The position numbers and the translations under genes are program-made. 64,000 bases of DNA from Paramyrothecium sp. XJ0827. Lineage: Eukaryota > Ascomycota > Sordariomycetes > Hypocreales > Stachybotryaceae. Positions 1-11,714 of the stretch are shown here, one piece after another (within the stretch, counting starts at the first letter, position 1; each line of letters begins with the position of its first letter). Under the pieces are notes generated by a model, which saw only the letters and a program-made list of their open reading frames with translations, was not told the DNA's origin and searched no databases. The stretch covers positions 1,612,001 to 1,676,000 of the forward strand of contig JAJFPB010000008.1 in the NCBI GenBank assembly GCA_020881915.1. Reading direction: 5' to 3'.

Positions 1-1350
1 GTAATATATTATTTTTATAATTAGATTTTCTTAATAATTTATTTACTAAATTACTTTTCTTTATATAGTACTTAATTATAAAATTAAAGAATATAAGAAA
101 TATATACTATTTTACTTATTTTCTATTTAGTTTCTACTAGCTTATAAATCTCTATAGGTTTTAGTAATTTAATTATATTTCTACTATTTTCTCTAGCCCT
201 TTAAGGTAATATTATTAGTATTTAAATAACTTAATAATAGCTATAAGTTCTTAGTCTAAGGTCCTATAATTTAATTTTAGGCCCTTAAACTTTCTTAATT
301 AAAATATAATTAAATAGTAGTTCTCTTTATTATTTAATTATAATAATATACTAGCTATTATAAACTTTAATATATTAATCTTTAGTTTAATTTACTACTT
401 TAATTTAAAGTATTAGAGTAGTAATATCTCTTAGAAGGCTATAATTAAATATTAAAATACTCTTAATTTCTTTTTTATAAGTATAATTAGCCCTAGTTTC
501 TTTCTTATTCTTCTTATTACTCTTTAGTAGTAAATATAATAGTACTATAATACTAATATAATTATAAATAAATCTCTAATAAAAATTATAGAACCCTAAG
601 AATATTTATATATTATAGTAGGTTTTTAGTTCTTCTTATTAAGTAATTATTTCTACTTAGCTTAGATCTATAGTAATCTCTTTATTTAATAAAATAAAAT
701 CTAGGAACTTAATTTAGTATTTATAGAAATTATACTTAGAGGGTTTTATAAATAACTTTACTTTTTATAGTCTCTTAAGTATTTATTTAATATATTTAAT
801 ATAAATCTCTTAGTTCTTTAAAAAAAAAAATATTATTTAAATATATAATATATATAATATTAATAAGTCCCTAAAGTACTTAGTAAATATATATTTAAAA
901 TATAGTAGAGGTATTTATAAGATTAAAAGGTATTATTAGGTACTTAAAATAACTATATTAGATATAAAATATAGTTTTCTACTTATTCCTTTCTACTATA
1001 TAGATCTAGTAATAAATATTTTTAATATTAATTTTTATAAATTAAATATATTTTTAGATCTAATTAAGAATCTCTAATATTAAGGGAAATAAATAATAAT
1101 TCTTCTTTATTACTTTATTTAATCCCTAGTAATTAATATATAGTTATAGGCTTCTATTCTTCTTAGATATAAATAAAATAGATATACTTATAGGGCTTTT
1201 TAATAAGTAAATAAAGCCCTTAGTTAGATTCTTTTTTAAGTATTCTTATAATTCCTTAAGTTTATTCTAAGATAGTAAGTATATTAGCTTATAAAGGGGC
1301 TTATATTCTTCTATAATATTAATAATATAATCTATAGCCTTATATCTTAG
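1..1350 (-). pseudogene. RIP-degraded Ty3/Gypsy reverse transcriptase/RNase H region
   Basis: Minus-strand remnant of a Ty3/Gypsy pol gene, cut by the window start. Reading the complement from about 1330 downward gives the order expected of Gypsy RT: a YKLIYLLS stretch (typical YKPIYPLS), KKNLTKGFI, KKNRSLxLYINYxGLNK and INIKNIYYxIYI, each interrupted by stops that C-to-T or G-to-A changes explain. Further left, near 560-640, is the decayed YRRF-type motif that leads to RNase H. No open frame survives. The same order recurs at about 23.1-24.9 kb. It is transcriptionally dead sequence. Family level (Ty3/Gypsy) is fairly sure; the finer clade is not assignable. Confidence 0.75.
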
Positions 1351-1820
1351 CAGGCTTGGGAAACAGGTTAACCTATTAACCTATAACCTAAAATAGGTTA
1401 ACCTGGATCAGGTTTAACCTATTTCAGGTTAACCTATTTCAGGTTAACCTATTTTAGGTTAACCTATTTCAGGTTTAACCTATTTTAGGTTACTTATATT
1501 ATATTATATATATAATTAAATAATATATATAAAATAAATCTCTATTCTTATAAGGCCTTTATTTATATAATATTATATAATAGAGCTATTATATAGATAT
1601 AGATATAGATATCTATATATATTAGATAACTTATTTCAGGTTAACCTGGCCAGGTTTAACCTATTTCAGGTTTAACCTGATTTAGGTTAACCTATTTCAG
1701 GTTTAACCTAATTCAGGTTAACCTATTTCAGGTTTAACCTAATTTAGGTTAACCTATTTCAGGTTAACCTAAAATAAATCAGGTTAACCTGGAATAGGTT
1801 AACCTGCCTTGCCAACCCTG
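1351..1820. mobile_element. Non-autonomous hAT MITE, family 1 (AGGTTAACCT type), 470 bp
   Basis: Complete short hAT-type element. It begins CAGGCTTGGGAA and ends TTGCCAACCCTG, imperfect inverted ends, and is flanked by exact 8-bp direct repeats TATCTTAG (1343-1350 and 1821-1828), the hAT target-site length. Both arms consist of tandem AGGTTAACCT palindromes separated by TATTTCAG-like spacers; the centre is an A+T-rich stretch with a GATATA microsatellite. There is no coding capacity. It interrupts the Gypsy relic just upstream of the reverse transcriptase core, so it is younger. It keeps many CpA sites while its surroundings do not. A near-identical copy lies at 5684-6173. Confidence 0.92.
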
Positions 1821-1828
1821 TATCTTAG

Positions 1829-2153
1829 TAAGATCTCTATATTTTTTACTATAAAGATATCTTAAAAGTTTATAAGTTCTATTAATAAGAAATTAATTTT
1901 CTTAGGATTTATTTCTACTTTATCTAGGAGTAGATATAGTTCCTTTATTACCTATACTAAGAAGATATATACTTATTTTCTTATTTCTTTATAAAATTAA
2001 GAAGATCTTATATATTTTATATTATTTTTTTAGTATTTAAATTACTATTAGTTTCTCTATAGGCTTAGGTAGATCTTTATATTTATAAGGGTTATAATAG
2101 ATAGTAAAAGGGGTACTTCTTCTGGTCTTAGGTCTCTATTTATTCTAATATAT
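1829..2153 (-). pseudogene. Gypsy relic, segment between two MITEs
   Basis: Continuation of the minus-strand Gypsy relic, upstream of its reverse transcriptase and probably the protease-RT linker. The complement carries short readable blocks such as LLLDKVEINPKK that resemble the linker of fungal Gypsy polyproteins, then stops. It is bounded on both sides by hAT MITE insertions with their own target duplications. Confidence 0.5.
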
Positions 2154-2493
2154 TAGGCTTAGGAAATTAGTTAACTAATTAAATAATAACTAAAATTTAT
2201 TCAGCTAATATTATTATATATATATAGCTATATATAAAGATCTATTATATATATAAATACTATATATAGCTTATAATAAAGGGATTAAAATCTAATATAT
2301 ATAAAAGCTATAAAATAGATAATATAATATAAGCCCCTTATTATATAAGGGTTTTTAAAAAGCTTCTAAAAATAACTAACTAAATTTTAGTTAACTAAAA
2401 ATTATTCTAAATAAAAATTAATTAACTAAATTTTATTTATTCATTAGTTATTCAGAATAACTAAAATTTAGTTAACTAATCTTCCCAAGCCTG
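2154..2493. mobile_element. Non-autonomous hAT MITE, family 2 (TTAGTTAACTAA type), 340 bp
   Basis: Complete element with ends TAGGCTTAGGAA (left) and TTCCCAAGCCTG (right). The left end differs from the canonical CAGGCTTGGGAA by one C-to-T and one G-to-A change, as expected of RIP. Exact 8-bp target duplications TAATATAT lie at 2146-2153 and 2494-2501. The arms contain AGTTAACTAA palindromes and TTCAGAATAACTAA spacers. It is a shorter relative, in opposite orientation, of the 482-bp element at 25381-25862, with which it shares a central block including an AAGCCCCTTATTATATAAGG-like string. Confidence 0.88.
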
Positions 2494-2501
2494 TAATATA
2501 T

Positions 2502-4100
2502 AGGTATTTAATTTTCCTTATATAGCCTTATAAGTTATATAGCTCTAAGAGTACCTACTAGATATTTTAGGATATAATTATCCTTAGATCTACTATATAT
2601 AGTTCTAGTAACTTAAGTAAAGATTAAAGAAGTCCTTATTTCTTAATAAACTTCTTATTAATAATATTTACTTTAGTATAGCTATTAAAATTAATTATTA
2701 TATTAATTATATTTTAACTAAAAATCCTTACTTCTATATATATTCTTATTCTTACTTTTATTTCTTTTTTACTTATAGCTATAAATTAAATTACTTCTAT
2801 AATTACCTTCTATTTTCTTACTAATTTCTATATAATCTATATTATATTTAGCTAATTCCTAATAAATAATATAGTAATTTAGGGTAATCTCTCTTAAAGT
2901 ACTCTTCCTTATTATAATTAAAGTATTTTATATTACTAGAACTTCTTATAATTTAGTTTTCCTACCTTTAGTCCCTATTAGGCCTAAAGTAATTATTTAG
3001 TTACTATTATATAAATAAATTTATATAATTCCTTTACTAAGGCTTTAGATTATATTCCTAGCTTTAATTATTTAATCTTTTATACTTATATAGCTCTAAG
3101 ATTTCTTACTATCTCTAGAATAAAATAATTAGTTCCTTATAGTTTATAGGTAGTTCTACTTTAAATAAGAATATATACTTCCTAAGGCCCTAATATAACT
3201 TTATAAAGAAAAAATAAATATATATTTTTTTATTTTTCTAGAAATTATACTTCTCTAAGCTATTAAAATATAAATAAAAATCCTATAGAGATTAGTCTTT
3301 ATATTAATTAATATTCTCTAGTTTTTATATATTATAGAGATCTTAATTTACTAAATTATAAATAAGAACTATAGTTTATTTATAGAAATTATTCTAATTC
3401 TTCTAAAGATCTTCTTAGCTTTCTTTAAATTATTTTATAATATATTTACTTTACTTTACTTAGTAATTATAATTTATATAATCTAGTATAAGTAGGATTT
3501 TCTTATAGCTCTTTTAGAACTTATAGTAAGTATTCTTAAAGATATAATTTAGATCCTTTAGTTAGTTAATATACTTTTAAAGTATTATTTTATAACTAAG
3601 CTAGGTAATATTCTTAATTCTAATTTCCCTATTACTATTACTTAAGAATAAATCTAATAATTATTATATTTTAGGTATTAATATTAATTAATTATAGCTT
3701 ATAATAAGGCCTAGCTTTTATAGTAAAGCTACCTTCTATTTCTATAAGTCTTATAGTACCTTTAGTTATATTAGCTATTATTAGATTATAGCTATAAGAT
3801 CCTAAATAAAAAATATAATTAGGTTTATAATTATTTCTTTTATACTTATAGTTAGGTTCTCTTATAAAGTTATAGTAAGAGGGTCTATAGTTTCTATAGA
3901 CTTATTATTAGTAGCTACTTATATTCTCTTTAGTACTATTTCCTCTAAGTAACTAATAAGAGAAGCTTTAGAATTATTATAACTAGATATTAATAGGGTA
4001 GTTAGGTAGAGAGGTACTAAGAGATCTATTATAGCTATTCTATTATAGAGACTAAAGCTTACTAGCTTTAGGATTTACTATACTAATATACTGCTAAATA
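2502..4100 (-). pseudogene. RIP-degraded Gypsy gag region with zinc-knuckle relic
   Basis: Minus-strand upstream part of the Gypsy relic. At about 2881-2935 the complement reads YFNYNKEEYFKRDYPK, which lines up position by position with a retroviral-type CCHC zinc knuckle (C-x2-C-x4-H-x4-C); every missing cysteine, glycine or histidine is explained by one G-to-A or C-to-T transition. Further upstream (to about 4.1 kb) the complement gives a lysine-rich, stop-filled sequence consistent with gag. No open frame remains. The upstream boundary is not resolved; a less mutated patch near 4085-4145 may mark an LTR or leader. Confidence 0.55.
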
Positions 4101-5082
4101 CCTACTGATCTAGTGGTATTATATAACTCTAGCTCTGGGTTCCTTATAATATATTTATATAGTACTTTTATAGCTACTTTTATTACTTAAGTTCTCTAAA
4201 TAATTATAATAAATAATAATAATAAAGTAATTATTTTTAAAAAGACTCTAAAAACTAATAGTATTAGTATTAGGCTATTTAGATCTATTATATTATTAAT
4301 TACCTTAATAGCTATTTATAAAATAACTTCCTTAAAGATTATTAAATAAAGCTTTTTATATAAAATATTAAAGGCTTATTATAGTAATTTATAATATTTT
4401 TTTACTTTTTCAATTAATTATATTACTTTAATTAGAACTTATTTATACTTTAAACTAATAATTTTAATTTCTTTATAAAAGTAATTTATATTAAATTAGA
4501 TCTCTATATTATATATAATTATACTTAGTAGTTCTAAGTATATATTTACTTATATTTATTTAAGGGATTTTTAAATTATAAAAGTAAATATATTTATAAA
4601 AAATATTATATTTTAGAATATTATTTTAAAATTAATAATATATAAAATTAGTTTATAATTTAATAAGTATATAATATTAATAATAATTTTAATTATAATT
4701 ATTTTAAAAATAAAATTTAAAGTAATAAGAAACTAAATTATATATTTAGTACTAATAATAAAGATACTTAATTTTAATTTTATAATTTATAATTTACTTA
4801 TTTATTTTATTATAACTAGTTTTTATAAGTAGTTTATAAAGTTAATTAATTAATAAGTAGTTAAATTAATAATATAGATATTATAGCTTTATTTTTATTA
4901 TATAAATTATATAAATTATTAGAATATACTTTAAAAAGAACTATAAGTACTTTTATTTTTATATAATTAGGATTATTAGATTATTTATAATTTATATTAG
5001 TTTATTAGTAATATTATAAAATTCTATTTATAATTAATTTATATTTATAAGATAAAGAAGAAAATAGATTTTAGAGTTTATT
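4101..5082. repeat. Unassigned A+T-rich decayed sequence
   Basis: About 1 kb of extremely A+T-rich sequence with no frame of useful length and no recognisable motif. It probably belongs to the mutated retrotransposon layer, because its composition matches and it lies between the gag relic and the next hAT fragment. I see no gene here. Confidence 0.4.
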
Positions 5083-5262
5083 ATATAGCTATATATATAT
5101 AATAAAATTAACTAACTAAATTTTAGTTATTCTAAATAACTAAAAATTAATAAACTAAAAACTAATTTACTAAAATTTAATTAATTAATTTTTATTTTAA
5201 TTAATTTTTAATTAACTAGATTTTAGTTATTATTTAATTAATTAATTAATTTCCTAAGCCTA
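5083..5262. mobile_element. Truncated hAT MITE, family 2 (right end only)
   Basis: Fragment matching the right part of the 482-bp element at 25381-25862: a TATATAGCTATATATA run, then AACTAAATTTTAGTTATTCT and the terminal TTCCTAAGCCTA. The terminus is the canonical TTCCCAAGCCTG with two RIP-type changes. The left terminus is missing and no target duplication can be paired, so this is a decayed partial copy. The left limit is approximate. Confidence 0.6.
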
Positions 5263-6790
5263 GCTATAGCTATTAAGAAATTTATTAAAATAACCTAAAT
5301 TTAAGAATTTTAAATAGGGACCTAAATATAATAAAAATAATTTAATAGGAAGATCTAATACCTAGAACCTTAGATATAGTAATAATAAAGTTAATAATAA
5401 AAATATCTACAATAAATATAATATACTATAGGCACTTATAAGGCTTAAGCTATCTATTCCAATAGGAACTTAATAGAGCTATTAAGATATTGCTACACCA
5501 CCAAGATCTAAACGAACCTTGTAGCTGCAGCTGTGGCGATGCCAGCAGCAAAGCCAAAGTCAATAATACTAAGTTCTTTAGCAATATACGTTACCTGGCC
5601 TCAATAAAGTTAAATTAAACTGCTGCAGCAAAGTTATCTACTTGAAGGACGGTAGTATAAAAATCTGCTTGTGCCCTACTGCCCAGGCTTGGGAAACAGG
5701 TTAACCTATTAACCTATAACCTAAAATAGGTTAACCTGGATCAGGTTTAACCTATTTCAGGTTAACCTATTTCAGGTTTAACCTATTTCAGGTTAACCTA
5801 TTTTAGGTTAACCTATTTCAGGTTTAACCTATTTTAGGTTACTTATATTATATTATATATATAATTAAATAATATATATAAAATAAATCTCTATTCTTAT
5901 AAGGCCTTTATTTATATAATATTATATAATAGAGCTATTATATAGATATATATAGATATATATAGATATATATATTAGATAACTTATTTCAGGTTAACCT
6001 GGCCAGGTTTAACCTATTTCAGGTTTAACCTGATTTAGGTTAACCTATTTCAGGTTTAACCTAATTCAGGTTAACCTATTTCAGGTTTAACCTAATTTAG
6101 GTTAACCTATTTCAGGTTAACCTAAAATAAATCAGGTTAACCTGGAATAGGTTAACCTGCCTTGCCAACCCTGCTACTGCCTCGTCGTAGCCAAAATCTC
6201 CTACAGATCTATTCATTACTAATACTAATACCAGAAGAGACCTACTACAATAACTAATCCTTAAGATATCTCTTAAGAAGCTAGAATCTTTAAAGCCTAT
6301 AGGTAAGGACCCTTAAAGACCATAAGTACTATTTCTATATACTAACTAAATCCTAAATATATAGAAGCCCAAGTTATAGCCAAGGGAGATATTAAAGATA
6401 GCTTAATTATTAGTAAGGTCTAGTAGCTAAAGGAAAGTACTATAGATCTAGCTAAGAGGTAAGAACTAGGCTATATCTAAGATATAGCTAATTAATCTAA
6501 GAATAAGAAGCCTAGTAAGGCTAATAGGAATCTATTTAAGAGTGTGATAAAGAGGTTAGAAAAGGCATAAGACTAGATACCAGAGTTAGAACATTGGGCC
6601 TTAAGCTGGAGTCCCTGAAGCTCTTGCCGTCATAGGAGATAGTCGGGCAAATTCAACTTGTTCCAATCAATGATATCTATTCCCAATCTCTCGTTGTATA
6701 ATGATATATATTATCTGAAGTCCGTGTAAGCCGCTGTGGCAGTTAAGCTGATTATATGATCTATTACGTGACCTTAGTAATAGTAGCAAT
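5263..6790 (+). repeat. Unclassified repeat, copy A (lightly mutated), interrupted by a MITE
   Basis: Copy of a repeat that recurs in this window, split at 5684-6173 by a hAT MITE. It has patches of balanced composition (about 5490-5680 and 6540-6780) unlike its surroundings. In one plus frame from about 6310 to 6600 the translation is coherent and hydrophilic, with pieces such as LKTISTISIY, NPKYIEAQVIAKGDIKDSL and LFKSVIKRLEKA, broken only by TAG/TAA stops that would be CAG/CAA before C-to-T change. It is therefore probably a decayed coding segment of a mobile element, class unknown. A heavily mutated copy follows directly, and inverted copies lie near 14.3-15.7 kb. Confidence 0.55.
5684..6173. 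mobile_element. Non-autonomous hAT MITE, family 1 (AGGTTAACCT type), 490 bp
   Basis: Second copy of the element at 1351-1820. Ends are CAGGCTTGGGAA and TTGCCAACCCTG, and exact 8-bp target duplications CTACTGCC lie at 5676-5683 and 6174-6181. It differs from the first copy mainly by an extra AGGTTAACCTATTTC unit in the left arm and by the length of the central ATAGATATAT microsatellite. Such near-identity, in a region where longer repeats are ruined, points to recent movement or to escape from RIP because of small size. It sits inside repeat copy A. Confidence 0.93.
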
Positions 6791-7378
6791 AATAGGTCTT
6801 TTATCCTTAGTACCTAGGAGGGCTATAGCTATTATAATATTAATAATAAGACTAAAGTTAATATAAGTCCTATAATAATATATATTATTTAGTTTTAATA
6901 AAGTTAAATTAAATTAAAAAATAGTAATATAAAAATCTACTTATATTTTACTTATTATAATTAAATTCTTCTATAGATCTATTTATTATTAATATTAATA
7001 ATTAAAGAGATCTATAATAATTAATTCTTAAAATACTTTCTCTTAAGAAACTAGAATTATTAAAACTTATAAATAAAGACTTTTAAGAATTATAATCTTA
7101 TAAATTATTTTTATATATTAATTAAGTCCTAAAAAACTAATATTATAATTAAAGAAGATATTAAAAATAGCTTAATTATTAATAGGATTTTATAATTAAT
7201 AAAAAATATTACTAATTTAATTAAGTAATAGAAACTAAATTTTATTTAAAATATAATAAATTAATTTAAAAAAAAGAGATCTAATAAAGCTTAAGGAAAA
7301 TATTTAAGAAATTAAATAAAAGATTTAAAAAGAAATAAAACTAAATATTAAAATTATAATATTAGGCTTATTACTTAT
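6791..7378 (+). repeat. Unclassified repeat, copy B (heavily RIP-mutated)
   Basis: Aligns by eye with copy A (about 5590-6600, MITE removed) over several hundred bases. Blocks such as GATCTATTTATTATTAATATTAATA and the TTAAGAAACTAGAAT segment match the copy A strings GATCTATTCATTACTAATAC and TTAAGAAGCTAGAAT, with differences almost all C-to-T or G-to-A. It is interrupted on its right by the 5.76 kb hAT element, whose target duplication it supplies. Confidence 0.6.
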
Positions 7379-7845
7379 CAGGCATGGGAATGTAGTTAAC
7401 TATTAACTATTTAACTACAATATAGTTAACTACAAAATAGTTAACTACAATATAGTTAACTACAAATAACTACTAACTATAATGTAGTTAACTATAAATA
7501 ACTACTAACTACAATGTAGTTAACTATAAAATAGTTAACTATATTATAGTTAACTACTATTAACTACTAACTATAATGTAGTTAACTATTTTGTAGTTAA
7601 CTATTTTGTAGTTAACTATTTTATAGTTAACTATATTATAGTTAACTACTATTAACTACTAATTATAATAAGTTATATATAAAATATAATTATATATATT
7701 ATATATAATTATATTATAATTAATTACTAATATATAATTATAATATTATTAAAATTTCTCTATATTAAAATTTATTATTTATTATTATATAATATAGAAA
7801 TTATTTATAGATCTATAAAATATTATATATTTATATAATATAGGT

Positions 7846-8215
7846 ATTTACTATATAAGAGTATATTAAGCTTATATTAGCTACCCTAGACCCTAGAATA
7901 TATATATTTAATATAGAAATCTCTAAAAGTCTATAAAGTAAGGAATTAGAGCTTAAGAGATACTAGGACCTAATATAAGCTATAATACTATATATAAGAT
8001 ATATAGTAAGCTATAAAATATTATATAGATATATAATATAGTTATTTACTATATAGTACTTTATAAAGCTTATATTAAATACCCTAGACCCTAGAATATA
8101 TATATTTAATATAGAAATCTCTAAAAGTTACTAAAGTAAGGAATTAGAGCTTAAGAGATACTAGGACCTAATATAAGCTATAGTATTATATATAAAATAT
8201 AGAAAAATATAGAAA
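7846..8215. repeat. Left subterminal tandem duplication of the hAT element
   Basis: Two consecutive units of roughly 200 bp, each containing the same run CCCTAGACCCTAGAATATAT, then AATCTCTAAAAGT and GGAATTAGAGCTTAAGAGAT. They differ at few positions. They lie between the palindrome array and the transposase promoter region. No coding potential is visible. Confidence 0.75.
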
Positions 8216-8610
8216 AATAATCTAATACTATAATATAGTTTATATTTTAATAATATATATAATTTCCTAATTAGGAAATAATCTACATACTAATAATATA
8301 CTCATTATATATCTTAATATATACTTTTTCCTAGTTAGGAAAGGATCTACAGGCTCGGGTAATTTCCGACTATAATACCTATAATAATAGTAGGGAATTT
8401 TCAGCTGCCAAGGCCGGCAGATAGATTTCCTACTATAAAATTCAATTACCGGCTGTAGGCAGTTATATGACCTGTAAATCCCTTCCTATTTAATAGGGAT
8501 TGATTTCTAATGCTTAGGAATTGATTTTTAATGCTTAAAAATGCTTAGAAATAGGGAAACTTGGATTTTAGAAGAGAAAAGAATCTCTAGGAATTAGTAG
8601 GAGGTTAATT

Positions 8611-8620
8611 TCTATAAAAG
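8611..8620 (+). promoter_or_regulatory. Candidate TATA element of hAT transposase
   Basis: TCTATAAAAG lies 129 nt upstream of the transposase start codon, in a stretch (8340-8680) that is markedly less A+T-rich than its surroundings, followed by CT-rich sequence typical of fungal leaders. Position and sequence fit a core promoter; there is no direct proof. Confidence 0.35.
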
Positions 8621-8748
8621 AACCTCTATTTCCTTCCCTAAAATTCTATCTTTACTATAGAATTATCTAGTAACCTATCTACTACTATCTATCTATTATA
8701 ACTACCCTTTTTATATATATATTATATATATATATATATCTATTTATA

Positions 8749-11675
8749 ATGTCTAACTATTTGGATGATATGGAGCCTCTTAGTGCCTCTGAGGGCTCCC
8801 CTATTTCCCTACCTGATACCCAGCTGCCTACAGATGCTATAGAGGCCTCTAATATATCTATAGTAGATTATAATTCTACTATAGATTTAGAAGAGGCCTC
8901 TAATAGGCCCTCGGAATCTATTAGAAGCTCGGATGCCGCTAGTAGCTCTATAGCTACTTATTTCGACCCTAAATTTCAACTAGGGCCTACAATGGCTTAT
9001 ATATTTACAAATAACCTATTTACTAGAACCTTATTACCTTATAAGGATTCTTTAGAACGGGAAATTCAATGTGAATGTACTATGTAAGTTCTATTATTTA
9101 CTTATTACTAGTTATTATATATAATATATACTAATATATATATATATATATATATAGGTGCGAATTTAAGGCTACTTATAAAGCTAGTAAGCTTAGAAGT
9201 GCCCAATCGAACCTAGCTAGGCACTATGAAAAAAGGCACTCTGAAATTGCCTTTAATAAGCAATCGGAATCTACTAGAAAAAGAAGTAAGTTATTATCTT
9301 ATTATATATATATATATATATTATTATTATTATTATTATTATTTTATATTATACTAATTTAATATAATATAGAAGCCGAATTTTCAAGCCCTATAGCTAC
9401 TAGCTCTTATACGCCTTAGACCCCTAGTAAACGCTCTAGGGGCCTTATAGCTATAGCTAATCGATTTTCAGAAAAGGAAGCCCTTTATAAGGTCCTAAAT
9501 TTCCTAATAGAGAATAATATCTCTTTTAATATTATGGATTCGCCGGCTTTTCAAAGCCTATTATCCTATTATAATAGGTAAGTAAGGATTTTTATAGTAA
9601 TTATATATTTACTTCCCTATATATAATTCCTTTTAAGCCACTACCCTATATTCCCTATACTACTATAATTATTCTTATTTACTTAGTTTATTATATATAA
9701 GCTAATATATATATATCTATTTAGTGAGGCCCCTATTGTAAATAGGAAGAAAATACGGCTATTATTAGCAGAGACCTTTAAATTAGGTCTTATAGCTATA
9801 AATAGCCAATTTGAAGATAATATTCGAACAGGGGGCACTTTTTCCCTTACATTCGATATATGGTCTTCTAATACAGGGGCCTCCTACCTAGGAATTATTG
9901 CTATTTTCCTAGATAGTAACTTTTCCCTACAATATAAGCTTATTAGTAAGTTATTTCTATTTTTCTAATTTTATAATATATATATATATATTATTATTAA
10001 TATTATTACTAATTATTATATATTATATAGGCTTCAATGAATTACAGGAGGCTCATACAGGCCTTAATATATATAAGGAATTCCTAGAGGCCCTAAAGGA
10101 ATACCCTGGTATTACACAATATACTATCTCAAGGTAAATACCCTATATTACTATATATATATATATATATCTATTTATTAGTATTATTTATATATAACTA
10201 ACTATATTATAGTATTACTAGAGATAATGCCTCTAATAATAATACCTTTATGGGGGCTTATAAGTTAAATCTAGGCCCTAATTCAGCTTTTCAAGCCGAT
10301 ATTCGATGTATAGCGCATATTATTAATTTAGTAGCGCAAGATATATTATCGGATTTTCTATTATCCGATTCCGAGGCATCTAATTTATCTATATATATTC
10401 ATTTAAATATGGATGCTATAGATAGAAATGCCGAGGCAGCTAGACCCGATTTAGAAGGTCAAAATACCGAATTTGGAAGTAAGTACTATAATTCCCGTCC
10501 TTTATATATATATCTAATACTAATATATATATAATATAGGTCTAATAAATCGAATTCGTCGAATTTCCTCATTAATTAAATATACTAATGAGAATCGAAA
10601 GCTATTAGATGAGGCAATTACAAAATATAAGGCCTCTGGTACCTTAGCTACAGAAAAACGTCGAATTCCTATAGGTTAGTTATATTATATTATTTTCTAT
10701 TATTTTTGCTATTATATATATTTATATATATATATATATATAACTAACTATTATATATCTAGATACTATAACCCGTTGGAATTCGACTTTTTATATGCTT
10801 GAGGCAACTATTGAATTAAAAGAGCCCCTTTCCTATATAGCTAGGAATACAGCTAATAAGGAATTTAAAAATATCTTCCTATCAGAGCTTGATTGGGCTA
10901 AAACTGAGGCCCTAGCAACCCTATTTAAGGTCTTCCTAAGGCCTTCAATTCAGCTACAGGGTCAGCTATATACAACACTTCCTGAAAGTCTCTTATATAT
11001 ATATCGACTATATAAGGATTTAAATAAATATCAGATTAAATATACTAGCTATGCTAGTAATCCTAACTATAAGGAATATGTAAGTTATTTACTATATTAT
11101 TATTATTTTTTATATTTATATATATATATAATTTACTAACTTATATATAGGGGAATTTTTATAGTTATCTAGGGTCTTCTATTACTAAGGGCCTAGATAA
11201 ACTAGAGAAATATTTCCCTAATAAGCTTACTAGGGGCCTTAGGGGCCTAGCTAGTTATAAGGCCTATTTAATAGCCCTTGTATTAGATCCCCGGCATCGA
11301 TTACGGCATTTTATAGAGCCTGGCCTCTTAGCTCACTATTCAAATATTAAATCGGATATTATAAAGCTAATTACAGCTAAATATAATAAGTAAGTAAATT
11401 CCCTAGTCCTTAGCTAATAGCTATATATATATATATATATAGCTATAGATATCTAATACTAATATTATCTATAGGCTTAAAGGGCCTAATAGGGCCCCTA
11501 ATGCTACTATATCCTTCGATGAATTAGGGGATGATATTACTAGGCCTTTATCGGCTAAAGCCTCTTCAAATACCTCAGACGATGACTTATATATTGATAA
11601 TACAGCTGCTGATGATGAATTATCGTCTTATTTAAAAGGCGAATGTGTTCCTAAGGATGTAAGTTATTTTATTAC

Positions 11676-11714
<39 letters not shown>

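Noticed and set aside
1370..1500. AGGTTAACCT arrays as telomere-like or centromere-like repeats
   Set aside because: They are confined to elements with 8-bp target duplications and do not match TTAGGG-type telomere repeats.
7390..7660. Regularly spaced palindromes that could suggest a CRISPR array
   Set aside because: The organism is a fungus, spacers are not unique sequences, and the repeats are subterminal palindromes of a hAT element with proven ends.
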